Positions 54,219 through 61,788 of a stretch of 64,000 nt of DNA are shown here, piece by piece. Origin of the DNA: Hymenobacter sediminis (GTDB lineage Bacteria; Bacteroidota; Bacteroidia; Cytophagales; Hymenobacteraceae). Each line of letters opens with the position of its first letter. Within the stretch, counting starts at the first letter, position 1. The translations under genes were made by a program, and so were the position numbers. Below the pieces are notes generated by a model, which did no database searches, was not told the origin of the DNA, and saw nothing but the letters and a program-made list of their open reading frames with translations. Location: positions 1 through 64,000 of the forward strand of contig NZ_QKNS01000011.1 in assembly GCF_003231285.1 (NCBI RefSeq). Direction: 5' to 3'.

Positions 54219-54388
54219 TACATGTAATACATACATTAAATGTATTGCTTGTAATGTGTGTAGAACATGCATGTATGATCCTTTGAGCGATAATCTCTAA
54301 GTGTGTCGAGCATGCAGTAGATACCTTACATCTTAAACATTTATTGAATATAATGTATACTTTAAGTGTTATGTATGTATTACATGTA
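54219..54388. promoter_or_regulatory. Candidate partition centromere upstream of parA: inverted 18-bp repeats
   Basis: TACATGTAATACATACAT (54219-54236) and its exact complement ATGTATGTATTACATGTA (54371-54388) lie in an AT-rich region 83 bp upstream of parA. Shorter TACAT/ATGTA palindromes lie between the two. Such arrays of short repeats next to par genes are typical of centromere or operator sites bound by the small partner. No ParB binding data are available here. Confidence 0.55.
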
Positions 54389-54430
54389 TATGAGATATAG
54401 CATTATAAACCAAAGGATTATCGACACGAA

Positions 54431-55203
54431 TTAACAGATCTACTTGGTCAGCCAAGGCATTTTAACCTAGGAGGGAAATGGAACCGGCCTTTACTTGTGC
54501 GTACTGGTCTGACTATTCGGGTCTCCTAACCTATGAACTCAACGGGGGTGGCTACTATCATGACTAGGGATTTAACGGGGTACTGGGAGTTGTCCGACGG
54601 CATGCACCAGACTCTTCCATGGTGTTACTTTAGGCTGAGCTGATCGCCGGCCAACAGCACGTTTGCTTGATGGCGGCTGGGGTACATCGGGCAAGCAGAA
54701 GGACGGATGACCAAACAGCTTCCTAGGTAGCTCAACTGATATAGTCAAACCAGCCTAGAACCAGAAGGTGTCCGGGCCCGAAGTAAGGACAGGAAGCTAG
54801 GGGATAAGAGGGAACAAGAGCCCCCTTTTATCCCCTAGCTTCCTGGATCCAGATCACAAGACGATGGGTAGGGTAGGAGTAAGGCAATTGGCGGAGGCAT
54901 GCCTCCCTCGGGCCAAGCCTAATTACCAGGAGCAGGTAGCTCCCGCTTATCAAAAAAAGTATCCCCTATTAACGGGAGCAGCCAATTCCTCCGCGGCCTG
55001 GCATCGGGCTTACCGCGCCTCTTCCGGACCTTCTACGCCGTACTACTCCTGGCTCGAGTAGGCCTGGTAGGCCGAGACCAGACCGGAGTTCTGCCTTTCG
55101 CCCTCCGGGGTGTGACCAGGAAAATATACCGCCCGCCGTCCCTCACCAGCAAGAAGTTTCTCCCCAAGGTGCGTCAAAGCCACTTTTCCCCCTGACCGCC
55201 GGG
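54431..55203. other. About 770 bp without a convincing gene, with a long hairpin
   Basis: A 65-residue plus-strand frame (54864-55061) is weak. A large hairpin at 54790-54845 is the main feature. The region could contain accessory replication or transfer sites (for example, single-strand origins), but I cannot support a specific role. Confidence 0.4.
54790..54845. terminator. Long hairpin, terminator or single-strand origin-like
   Basis: AGGAAGCTAGGGGATAA (54791-54807) and its exact complement (54828-54844) form a 17-bp stem, extended by one outer C-G pair and several inner pairs, around a loop of about 10 nt. The right arm contains TTTTA. It may be a terminator for transcripts from either side, or a structured plasmid site. 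Confidence 0.55.
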
Positions 55204-56325
55204 CTATTCACTCAGAATCCGGTGCAACTCCAGGTTTTGATAGTAATGATGTCCAGAAAGGACTTTCTTACCCAGAATGCCCATGTCCACTAATTGATTG
55301 AGGTACTTGCGGGCCGTGTTCTCCACGTACAGGCCCGCATCGGTCAGGTGCTTGACCTTGGTGAAGGGCTGGGTAAAGAGGCTGTTGACCAGCTGCTCCG
55401 GGCGCTCCATGGCGGTATCAGCAATTATAGCCTGCAGAATAGCCTCCTTGGCCGCTACCAGGTCATTGATTTTATCATAGGTCAGGTTGGCGGTGCTTTC
55501 CACGGCCCGCAGCATGTACAGCAGCCACGCCTTCCAGTCCCCCCGCTGCGACACCCCCGCCAGCAGCGCGTAGTAGTCGCTCTTGTGGTCCATGATGTAG
55601 CGGCTCAGAAACAGAATGGGGTAGTCCAACAGGCCCTTTTGGGTCAGGTAGTGGATGTTGAACACCCGGCCGGTGCGGCCGTTGCCGTCGCGGAACGGGT
55701 GAATGGCCTCGAACTGAAAATGCCCAATGGCCATCTTCAAGACCGGATCCAGGGGGTAGCGCTCGTCGTCGTTCATAAAGTCGAGCAGGTTCGTCAGCTT
55801 GGCTTCCAGAATGCCGGTCCCGCGGGGCGGGGTGTAGACGGCCTTGCCGGCATTGGGGCCGGAGCCACCCTGTTTGATGTAGATCTGCGCCACTGGGGGA
55901 CGAAGGCCGTCGGTCGCTTGCGTAATTTGCCGGTACATCTGCGGGAAGTAGTCCAAGTCAAAGGCCGGCCGATCCTGCAGGTATTCGTATCCGTGCCAGA
56001 GCGCTTCCCGGTAGCGCAGCACTTCCTTCGGGGCTCCCTGGCCCGAGGCCGGGGCCTGCTCGCTGTAAGCTTTGTAAAGCTCGTCATCGGTTGTGAAGAT
56101 GTTCTCGATGGCACTGGAGGCTTTCGCTTCCTGCAGGCTGATACTGTTAATCAGCAACCCCTGGTTCGGGATGACGGCGCTCCTTCCCTGCAGGCGCCCC
56201 AAGGCCGCCCGGGCCTTGACCAAGTGCTGCAGGATCTCCACGGTTTCCACTAGCTCCGAGGCCAGGGGTAATTCCGGTAGATTATTCCAGGGCTTAGTAC
56301 GGTCGGGGTTCAGGGGATAACTCAT
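55204..56325 (-). CDS. Fic-family AMP-transferase with N-terminal inhibitory motif
   Basis: A 373-residue Fic protein. The catalytic motif HPFRDGNGRTGR (HxFx(D/E)GNGRxxR) lies at about residues 208-219. An N-terminal inhibitory motif SSAIEN (S70, E74, N75; (S/T)xxxE(G/N)) is present, which marks class II Fic enzymes that keep their own activity low. A winged-helix-like C-terminal domain (VKHLTDAGLYVENTARKYLNQL) follows. The enzyme would transfer AMP to a protein target; the target is unknown. It is divergent from the tyrosine recombinase. The gap holds three copies of a TTAATGTCTA motif, perhaps an operator. Confidence 0.93.
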   Translation of the reverse strand: MSYPLNPDRTKPWNNLPELPLASELVETVEILQHLVKARAALGRLQGRSAVIPNQGLLINSISLQEAKASSAIENIFTTDDELYKAYSEQAPASGQGAPKEVLRYREALWHGYEYLQDRPAFDLDYFPQMYRQITQATDGLRPPVAQIYIKQGGSGPNAGKAVYTPPRGTGILEAKLTNLLDFMNDDERYPLDPVLKMAIGHFQFEAIHPFRDGNGRTGRVFNIHYLTQKGLLDYPILFLSRYIMDHKSDYYALLAGVSQRGDWKAWLLYMLRAVESTANLTYDKINDLVAAKEAILQAIIADTAMERPEQLVNSLFTQPFTKVKHLTDAGLYVENTARKYLNQLVDMGILGKKVLSGHHYYQNLELHRILSE

Positions 56326-56771
56326 CGAAGGCGCTAGCGCTGGCAGTAGGAGCAGCGTGGGACAAAGCTACCTCTTTCCTAATAGACATTAACAGCACCC
56401 TGGATTTAATGTCTACTTCAGAATAGACAGCAGGAAATCACCTGCGAGCAATAACAGACCTCAAAATTGCTCTTATTTTAAGGTTTGCTCCGTAACAGAC
56501 CTCATCCTGTAGCGGAAAAATAACACGGGCCTTGAATAGGTCATCTTTTTAATGTCTACTTACCACGCTCTTTCCCTTCCCGAAAATGCAAGGGCATAAT
56601 CGTCACCAAGGGGTAGGCTTGCTGATGGTTGGCATACTAACTAAGCACTCTAACATCCCAAAGAGGCTGGTCAAGATGAGAGGTTCCGATAAACTTTACT
56701 TATCGGAACCTATGCCTATCTTCGCATTTTCAGCCCATTTTGGCTCCGCTACTCCTTATTATATAGTGTAC
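56326..56771. promoter_or_regulatory. Divergent intergenic region with repeated motifs between fic and the recombinase
   Basis: TTAATGTCTA occurs three times: at 56383-56392 (inverted), 56406-56415 and 56549-56558. TAACAGACCTCA occurs twice (56452-56463, 56493-56504), and a 12-7-12 dyad lies at 56681-56711. The short repeats are likely binding sites for a regulator of one of the two genes. Confidence 0.45.
56681..56711. promoter_or_regulatory. 12-7-12 dyad: candidate crossover site of the adjacent tyrosine recombinase
   Basis: AGGTTCCGATAA and TTATCGGAACCT are perfect 12-bp inverted arms separated by the 7-bp asymmetric spacer ACTTTAC. Two inverted 11-13 bp arms around a 6-8 bp spacer is the geometry of tyrosine recombinase core sites (loxP, FRT, dif). 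It lies 61 bp upstream of such a gene. A hairpin terminator is less likely, as no T run follows. Confidence 0.6.
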
Positions 56772-57734
56772 ATGAAACGTGACGCGCTACCCGTTCGAGT
56801 TACGCAAACCACGGACTCGCTAGCGAGCCTCTCGGAGCAGACCGCCCGCTACGTCGAGGCCGGTCTGCAGGGCGCGCCCAACACGGCGCGGGCCTACGCC
56901 TCGGACCTGCGGCACTTCACCCACTGGTGCCAGGCCAACCAGGTGGAGCCGGTGCCCGCCACGGTGGACACGCTCGCCGGCTACGTGACCTACTTGGCCG
57001 ACGCGGGCAAAAAGGTCGCCACCATCCATCGTCACCTTTCGGCTATCAGTAAAGCGCACGTGCTGCGCGGACTCGACTGCCCCACGGACAACAAACAGTT
57101 TCAGGTCTTGCTCGACGGCATTCGCCGCGTGCACGGCGTGCGCCAAAAGCAGGCCCCGGCCTTCACCCTGGTTCAGTTCAAACGCCTGGTGCGGGAAATG
57201 GACATTGAGACGGTGACGGGGCTGCGCGACCGGGCCATTCTGCTGCTGGGCTTTACAGGAGCTTTCCGCCGCTCGGAACTGTCGGCCCTGAACGTGCAGG
57301 AGCTGCGGTTCACAGAGGACTGTCTGATTGTCTCTCTGGCGAAAAGCAAAACCAACCAGCTGGGCGAGTACGAAGAAAAAGCCATCTTCTACTCGCCCGA
57401 AGCCAAAGTCTGCCCGATTCGGTCGTTGCAGGCCTGGCTGCGGCAGCTCGGGCGGGACACCGGGCCCGTGTTTGTTGGCTTACGCATGGGCGGACGGCTC
57501 ACTCAAGCCCGCCTGTCAGACAAAAGCATTAACGCGGTGGTGCAGCGCTACCTGGGACCAACCTATTCGGCTCACTCGCTGCGCGCTTCGTTCGTGACGG
57601 TAGCCAAGCTGGCTGGCGCCGATGACAGCGAGATCATGAACCAGACTAAGCATAAGACCAGCGCCATGATCCGGCGCTATACTCGTCTGGATGATGTGCG
57701 GCAGCACAACGCAGCACAGAAGCTAGGACTATAA
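56772..57734 (+). CDS. Tyrosine recombinase (XerC/D-like), probable plasmid resolvase or integrase
   Basis: A 320-residue recombinase from ATG 56772, chosen because the core-binding domain starts soon after (LSEQTARYVEAGLQGAPNTARAY). Catalytic residues are Arg (FRRSELSALNV, about 163), His-x-x-Arg (AHSLRASF, about 270), a Lys/His block (NQTKHKTSAMI) and Tyr in RRYTRLDD (about 300). The conserved second His/Trp is Lys-His. It may resolve plasmid multimers at the dyad 61 bp upstream, or integrate an element. The gene is convergent with the lanthipeptide synthetase gene. Confidence 0.88.
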   Translation: MKRDALPVRVTQTTDSLASLSEQTARYVEAGLQGAPNTARAYASDLRHFTHWCQANQVEPVPATVDTLAGYVTYLADAGKKVATIHRHLSAISKAHVLRGLDCPTDNKQFQVLLDGIRRVHGVRQKQAPAFTLVQFKRLVREMDIETVTGLRDRAILLLGFTGAFRRSELSALNVQELRFTEDCLIVSLAKSKTNQLGEYEEKAIFYSPEAKVCPIRSLQAWLRQLGRDTGPVFVGLRMGGRLTQARLSDKSINAVVQRYLGPTYSAHSLRASFVTVAKLAGADDSEIMNQTKHKTSAMIRRYTRLDDVRQHNAAQKLGL

Positions 57735-57815
57735 TAATCGTTCGATTTTAAGGGTGCAAAACACTTATCTTTATTGTCTATCGACATCATGTTGATCATT
57801 AAGTAATATAAAAGA

Positions 57816-60446
57816 TTAAGAATAATTACGAAGAGAGAGCAAATAACGCGAACTAAATAAGTTAAAGTCACGAGTACTTACTCTCAACAAGCAGCTTGCT
57901 ACCCCGCTAAAGCCCACCATATAATCTGGTGTTAAGATAAAAGGATCCTCCGAAGGCCATAAAACACAACCGTCTTTTATCACCGATTTCATTTGTAAAA
58001 CAACCGCAAGCTTGTTTATACTTTTTTTCCAATATTCATTACCAGTTATTTCGTATAAATCGAGAAGATATTCGATCGTTCCAGCAATTCCGTGACATTG
58101 CGTCACATTAAGCCAAGCACTGAAATTAGCCGCTAGCCTACCTGCCATTTCCGCCTTTATTAGAAATATTTGTTCTTTTAAAACCTCGTATAATGCTAAG
58201 TAGAACTTGCCTATACCCGTGCTACCATGACACCAGAACATACTGGTTATATTATCTTCGGTAATATTAGGCCAATTTAATCCATGCCCTTTATAAACTT
58301 TTTTTTCATACTTACTTAGCGTGTGGTGAATATCAATGCATACTTGCTTATAGTGGTCGTTTTTATTTATTGCGTGCAACTGAATAAGAAAATAGCCTAT
58401 TCCCGCTATACCGTGGGCGAAGCCTAAAAACTTTTCTGTAGTTGCCGTAGGCCAATGTACTTCATCCTGTACTCGTATACAATGCTCTAGGATAAGGCCA
58501 GCGATTTGCTCTGCTTTTTCTAATGCTCTTACGTTTTTAGTCGCTTGATAAAGCAATAAAAAGTACATTCCAGCGCCAGACAACCCGTTGAATAAATCAC
58601 ACGCTGGTGCAGTGTCTAATACAAAATCGTCACAATAAGTTAGGCAGTAAGTCAGTAAAGCTTTCTCCTGCAACAGTAGCGCCACTTGGAGGATAGCCAG
58701 ACGAACTCCAGCTTCTCCCACATACAATCCAAGCAGACTACTCTTCTCTGCCCTCATTAAGTACTGACAAGCATGGAGCAAGATATCTTTTGCCTTAGCG
58801 GAAGGCAGGTGTTTATATGATTGACAAAGAAATAGTATAATGCCCGCTGCTCCAATATTTATATCTATTCTTCCCACACCGGCATTGTAGGTATGGTTGC
58901 TTTCCCACATCACCCCGTTGTCACCTTGAAGGGCAGTTGCCAGCAAGTACTCCCGGACTTGCATAGATAATTGAAAGTACAGTAGTTGTCGTTTCTTGCC
59001 CATCCTAATCCTGAGGGGCAGCGGTACTTGAAGTTGAATAGCAGTTTGGGGTAAAGCATCAATCACTTCTTCTATGGTACGATAGCCGTTCAGCCAACAG
59101 GTATTGATAAGGACTTCATACCCGGGATGGATAGTGGGATGATAAACGAAAAGTGGAATTTCTTGTAAACTGTTGCTTCTAACAGCATTGGAAGGGTTGT
59201 GCCCAGTGATTAAACTATATAGAACAGAAGCAAACGCATATATGTCCTGTTGGAAGGGACTTTGCCGTGAGGTAACGGTACCAAACCCTCTAGTAGCAAG
59301 TTTATGTTGGTAACCATTAGAGGGGTTGTGAACTGCCGTTTCATAATCAACTAGATAAAGTCGTCCAGTATCACTTAGCAAAATGTTGGAGGTCTTTATG
59401 TCTCCATGTATAATGAATCTGCGATGAAGTTCCTGAATTATAGTAGCCAACTGCAAGGCTAGAATATTTAGTTTCTGGTTACTTAAGCGAACTCCATTTA
59501 CCTGCAGTAATCTTATATATTGTTCTAGAGTAACTCCTTCAACGTATGTTGTTACAAGCTTATAGGTATCCTTATAACGGCTCAACTCTCGCTTTTTAGG
59601 CGCGAACATACAAGCAGTCAGCAAATCAAGAATAGCGGACTCATTTTGTATTAGATCATAGCTCGACACATTCTGAGCTACCTCGATACCATGGTTTGCT
59701 ATTTTCAGGATGCATTTTTCAAAATCTTGATTTATATCCAAGGCTAAGTATACCCTGGTTTTAAAAGTAAAAGAAATATTATTTACAATTACATATCGAT
59801 TATCAATAATAGAATTAATAATATCTCTGTTTTCTTCTACGCAAAACAAAGATGATTCTACAACCGGATCAGTAATATTGTCGGGCAGGATTGCGTATAA
59901 AGATCTTATATCTTCTATCACTTCATTTGTGACTGGGTCAATGATACTTTCTACGTACAACCCTAATTTGTTTTGTATTTTACGGGAAATAAATCCTCCG
60001 TAGCGATAGTATACTATGCTAGTTTCACCTATTGATCGATCCGAAAATATAGTTGGGGCATCAAAAGGACTGGTTATTTGCTGTAGTTCAACCAACAGGT
60101 TGATAAGAGATCTTTCGCTGCTTGGATATATTGTAATAAACTTTCCGATTTGAGATATTCCAAAATCTCCGTGGTTTAGTTTAATTAATTGTTGACTTGT
60201 GCCAACGTGTTTAAATGTTACTTGATTTCGAATTAATACGCCAAAAACTGCTGATAAAATTTTATAGGCGTTACTGTTTGTTGCCGCTATGTGAATTTTC
60301 CACCCTTGCGCCGGTAATGTTTGCGTTTTGCAATAGTATTGAATCCAGGCAAAGTTTTTATACTCATATTTTTCAGGCGCCAGTACTACATACTCGGTGG
60401 CTGTAGTTTGCGAGAGCAAATTTCTGCTTAGTTCGAAATAGTCCAT
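57816..60446 (-). CDS. Lanthipeptide synthetase, lyase-kinase-cyclase type (class III/IV, LanKC/LanL-like)
   Basis: An 876-residue three-domain enzyme that dehydrates Ser/Thr and closes thioether rings. Residues 1-210 match the N-terminal lyase part (GWKIHIAATNSNAYKILSAV, GKFITIYPSS); about 215-490 form a kinase (catalytic loop HGDIKTSNILL at about 346, VDYE for DFG); 520-876 form a LanC-like cyclase with repeats (LSGAGMYFLL, LGFAHGIAGIGYFL). The cyclase zinc ligands are present: WCHGSTGIG (Cys about 735) and QCHG (Cys-His about 784). Class III enzymes lack these ligands and class IV keeps them, so it is closer to class IV by this feature. The DNA is AT-rich, unlike its neighbours, indicating acquisition. 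It follows the precursor gene. Confidence 0.88.
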   Translation of the reverse strand: MDYFELSRNLLSQTTATEYVVLAPEKYEYKNFAWIQYYCKTQTLPAQGWKIHIAATNSNAYKILSAVFGVLIRNQVTFKHVGTSQQLIKLNHGDFGISQIGKFITIYPSSERSLINLLVELQQITSPFDAPTIFSDRSIGETSIVYYRYGGFISRKIQNKLGLYVESIIDPVTNEVIEDIRSLYAILPDNITDPVVESSLFCVEENRDIINSIIDNRYVIVNNISFTFKTRVYLALDINQDFEKCILKIANHGIEVAQNVSSYDLIQNESAILDLLTACMFAPKKRELSRYKDTYKLVTTYVEGVTLEQYIRLLQVNGVRLSNQKLNILALQLATIIQELHRRFIIHGDIKTSNILLSDTGRLYLVDYETAVHNPSNGYQHKLATRGFGTVTSRQSPFQQDIYAFASVLYSLITGHNPSNAVRSNSLQEIPLFVYHPTIHPGYEVLINTCWLNGYRTIEEVIDALPQTAIQLQVPLPLRIRMGKKRQLLYFQLSMQVREYLLATALQGDNGVMWESNHTYNAGVGRIDINIGAAGIILFLCQSYKHLPSAKAKDILLHACQYLMRAEKSSLLGLYVGEAGVRLAILQVALLLQEKALLTYCLTYCDDFVLDTAPACDLFNGLSGAGMYFLLLYQATKNVRALEKAEQIAGLILEHCIRVQDEVHWPTATTEKFLGFAHGIAGIGYFLIQLHAINKNDHYKQVCIDIHHTLSKYEKKVYKGHGLNWPNITEDNITSMFWCHGSTGIGKFYLALYEVLKEQIFLIKAEMAGRLAANFSAWLNVTQCHGIAGTIEYLLDLYEITGNEYWKKSINKLAVVLQMKSVIKDGCVLWPSEDPFILTPDYMVGFSGVASCLLRVSTRDFNLFSSRYLLSLRNYS

Positions 60447-60645
60447 TCGAATAAACGGTACGTGCTTTGAATATATTCGCGCTCACTTAGTCTAGTAAAA
60501 GTTACTTTTATTCAATACATCGTATGATTAGGTGCACTGGGTCCCGCGAACGATAAAGAAAACATACTCCTTAAGTTTCACAGGCATAGCTATATTATAG
60601 CCTTACTAATAGTATAAGGATAAAGTCAGCAATGCAAAAGATGCT

Positions 60646-60700
60646 ATCGGTAATCAAAAAGGTGCAGCTCTTCTCAAGCTGCACCTTTTTGATTACCGAT
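60646..60700. terminator. Perfect 24-bp hairpin at the end of the precursor gene
   Basis: ATCGGTAATCAAAAAGGTGC and the following AGCT (60646-60669) pair exactly with 60677-60700, around a 7-nt loop. The inner part (GGTGCAGCT stem, then TTTTT) is an intrinsic terminator for the minus strand and also the plus strand. The precursor stop codon lies in its outer arm. It may reduce transcription of the synthetase gene relative to the precursor. Confidence 0.8.
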
Positions 60701-61052
60701 TTTTAACTGACAATACTTGCCATTTTTCGATTTCGTTAATCGCTGGTAAGCTATCCCAAAAATCCGCTCCGCAACTTACCGTAACAGAGCTACTGCAACA
60801 ACAATCCGTGATTTTAGCGGCTGCCTCGCCTCTACCAACTCCGACAACTTTGGCCTTCGATTCAGCCATGATTCCAGCAGCAAGTTTAGCGCTAAGCCCA
60901 AACTGGGTCAGCATGCCAATTGGATTCTTTTTAAATGACTCCTGAAAGTCCGGATCGTTGGCAAGTAGATTCCGAACGTGAGCCGTGATAGCTTGGGTCT
61001 GTAACTTATTAATTTTTGTTACCCCTAAGTCTTTGAGTGAGATGGTTGGCAT
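60693..61052 (-). CDS. Candidate lanthipeptide precursor with a Cys-rich core
   Basis: A 119-residue peptide. Residues 1-75 form a helical leader (DLGVTKINKLQTQAITAHVR, then DPDFQESFKKNPIGMLTQFG) reminiscent of nitrile-hydratase/Nif11-like leaders with a DP.F....P...L..G pattern. A GVGRGEAAAK stretch may be the cleavage region. The following part, ITDCCCSSSVTVSCGADFWDS and a 20-residue tail, has four Cys and many Ser/Thr, which are the residues needed for thioether rings. It precedes the synthetase gene by 246 bp with the same strand and composition. No separate transporter or protease gene is visible. Confidence 0.75.
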   Translation of the reverse strand: MPTISLKDLGVTKINKLQTQAITAHVRNLLANDPDFQESFKKNPIGMLTQFGLSAKLAAGIMAESKAKVVGVGRGEAAAKITDCCCSSSVTVSCGADFWDSLPAINEIEKWQVLSVKNR

Positions 61053-61246
61053 ATAAGAACGGTTATGGTTAGTGCCCGTTTATTCAGATGAGCAAACCTC
61101 CTGGCACATAAGCATTTGCTTCACAGTGAAGATACATTGTCAAAAGAAAATATTCATCCGTTTTAATACCTATTTTTCACCTTTAACATCCTTGTAATGA
61201 AATCAGTAACGAAAAAAGCTCCCTTTCCCCTAAGCGAGACTTTTTC

Positions 61247-61504
61247 ATGACTCGCTACATCGCCTACTTCCGCGTGAGTACCGCCCGCTAGGGCCAGTCC
61301 GGTCTCGGCCTTGAAACTCAGCAGGCCGCGCAGCTGGCGGTGCTGTTGCGGGCCACGAGGGTAATCTTGCGGGAGATTGCCGCTCGGCTCAATGAGTCGG
61401 GGTATCGGACGAGAAGAGGAAAGGTCTTTCACCCCATGGGCGTCAAGCGCTTGTTGCCCGTGTTAGATAAACTCAAACCTTCGCCTGATTCTTCCGGCAG
61501 CTAA
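61247..61504 (+). pseudogene. Collapsed serine recombinase with amber stop
   Basis: The frame reads MTRYIAYFRVSTAR, then TAG (61289-61291), then GQSGLGLETQQAAQLAVLL and, after an internal deletion, LREIAARLNESGYRTRRGK and VKRLL to TAA 61502-61504. The beginning is the catalytic N-terminus of a resolvase-type serine recombinase (Ser in RVST) and the end is its helix-turn-helix tail; the middle about 100 residues are lost. The TAG replaces the Gln that is normal in RQGQSGLGL. It lies next to two tRNA-like genes. Confidence 0.75.
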
Positions 61505-61622
61505 CTCGATGAAAATCTGAAACTAGTGAGTTGAAACGCGCATACTGTCTCTGTGCGAGTGCTATTGCCGCTACTACCCGGCCTACATTGGTTACGGCTA
61601 GCATTCTCTGTACCTCCATCAA
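61505..61622. other. Short gap between the recombinase remnant and the tRNA-like pair
   Basis: No gene or repeat is visible. The tRNA-like genes are transcribed toward it and a terminator is not evident. Confidence 0.3.
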
Positions 61623-61698
61623 TGGCTCTGGTAGCAGGGCTCGAACCTGCGGCCACTCGGTCCTAGAGCCGAGCGCTCTTCCACTGAGCTATACCAGA
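61623..61698 (-). tRNA. tRNA-like gene with CUA at the anticodon position and an 8-nt anticodon loop
   Basis: All cloverleaf parts are present: acceptor UCUGGUA/UACCAGA (7 pairs), U8-A9, D stem GCUC/GAGC, anticodon stem CUCGG/CCGAG, variable loop UGGCC, T stem GCAGG/CCUGC with loop UUCGAGC, discriminator G and an encoded CCA. The anticodon loop is CUCUAGGA, 8 nt instead of 7; U33 is followed by CUA, which would read the UAG stop. The extra base could allow quadruplet decoding. Amino acid identity cannot be assigned. It may be an unusual suppressor tRNA, a non-translating tRNA-like RNA or a degenerate copy. It is the second of a tandem pair. Confidence 0.72.
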
Positions 61699-61701
61699 GA
61701 G

Positions 61702-61772
61702 GGATAAGGGCAGGGATCGAACCTACGTCCACCCGGGTAGAGCCGGGCGCTCTGCCGCTGAGCTACCTTATC
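61702..61772 (-). tRNA. tRNA-like gene with CUA in a 6-nt anticodon loop
   Basis: The cloverleaf has acceptor GAUAAGG/CCUUAUC, U8-A9, D stem GCUC/GAGC, anticodon stem CCCGG/CCGGG, variable loop UGGAC, T stem GUAGG/CCUGC with loop UUCGAUC, and discriminator C. CCA is not encoded; an extra G-C pair can form at position -1/73. The anticodon loop is CUCUAC, only 6 nt, again with CUA after U33. It shares the CUCUA loop start with the neighbour 3 bp downstream, so both RNAs are abnormal in the same place. It begins 16 nt after the stop codon of the 462-residue gene and may be processed from its transcript. Confidence 0.7.
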
Positions 61773-61788
61773 CAATACCGTACTTCAC

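Noticed and set aside
54864-55061. 65-residue frame after the long hairpin
   Set aside because: No domain pattern, overlaps a gene-poor region; possible but unsupported.
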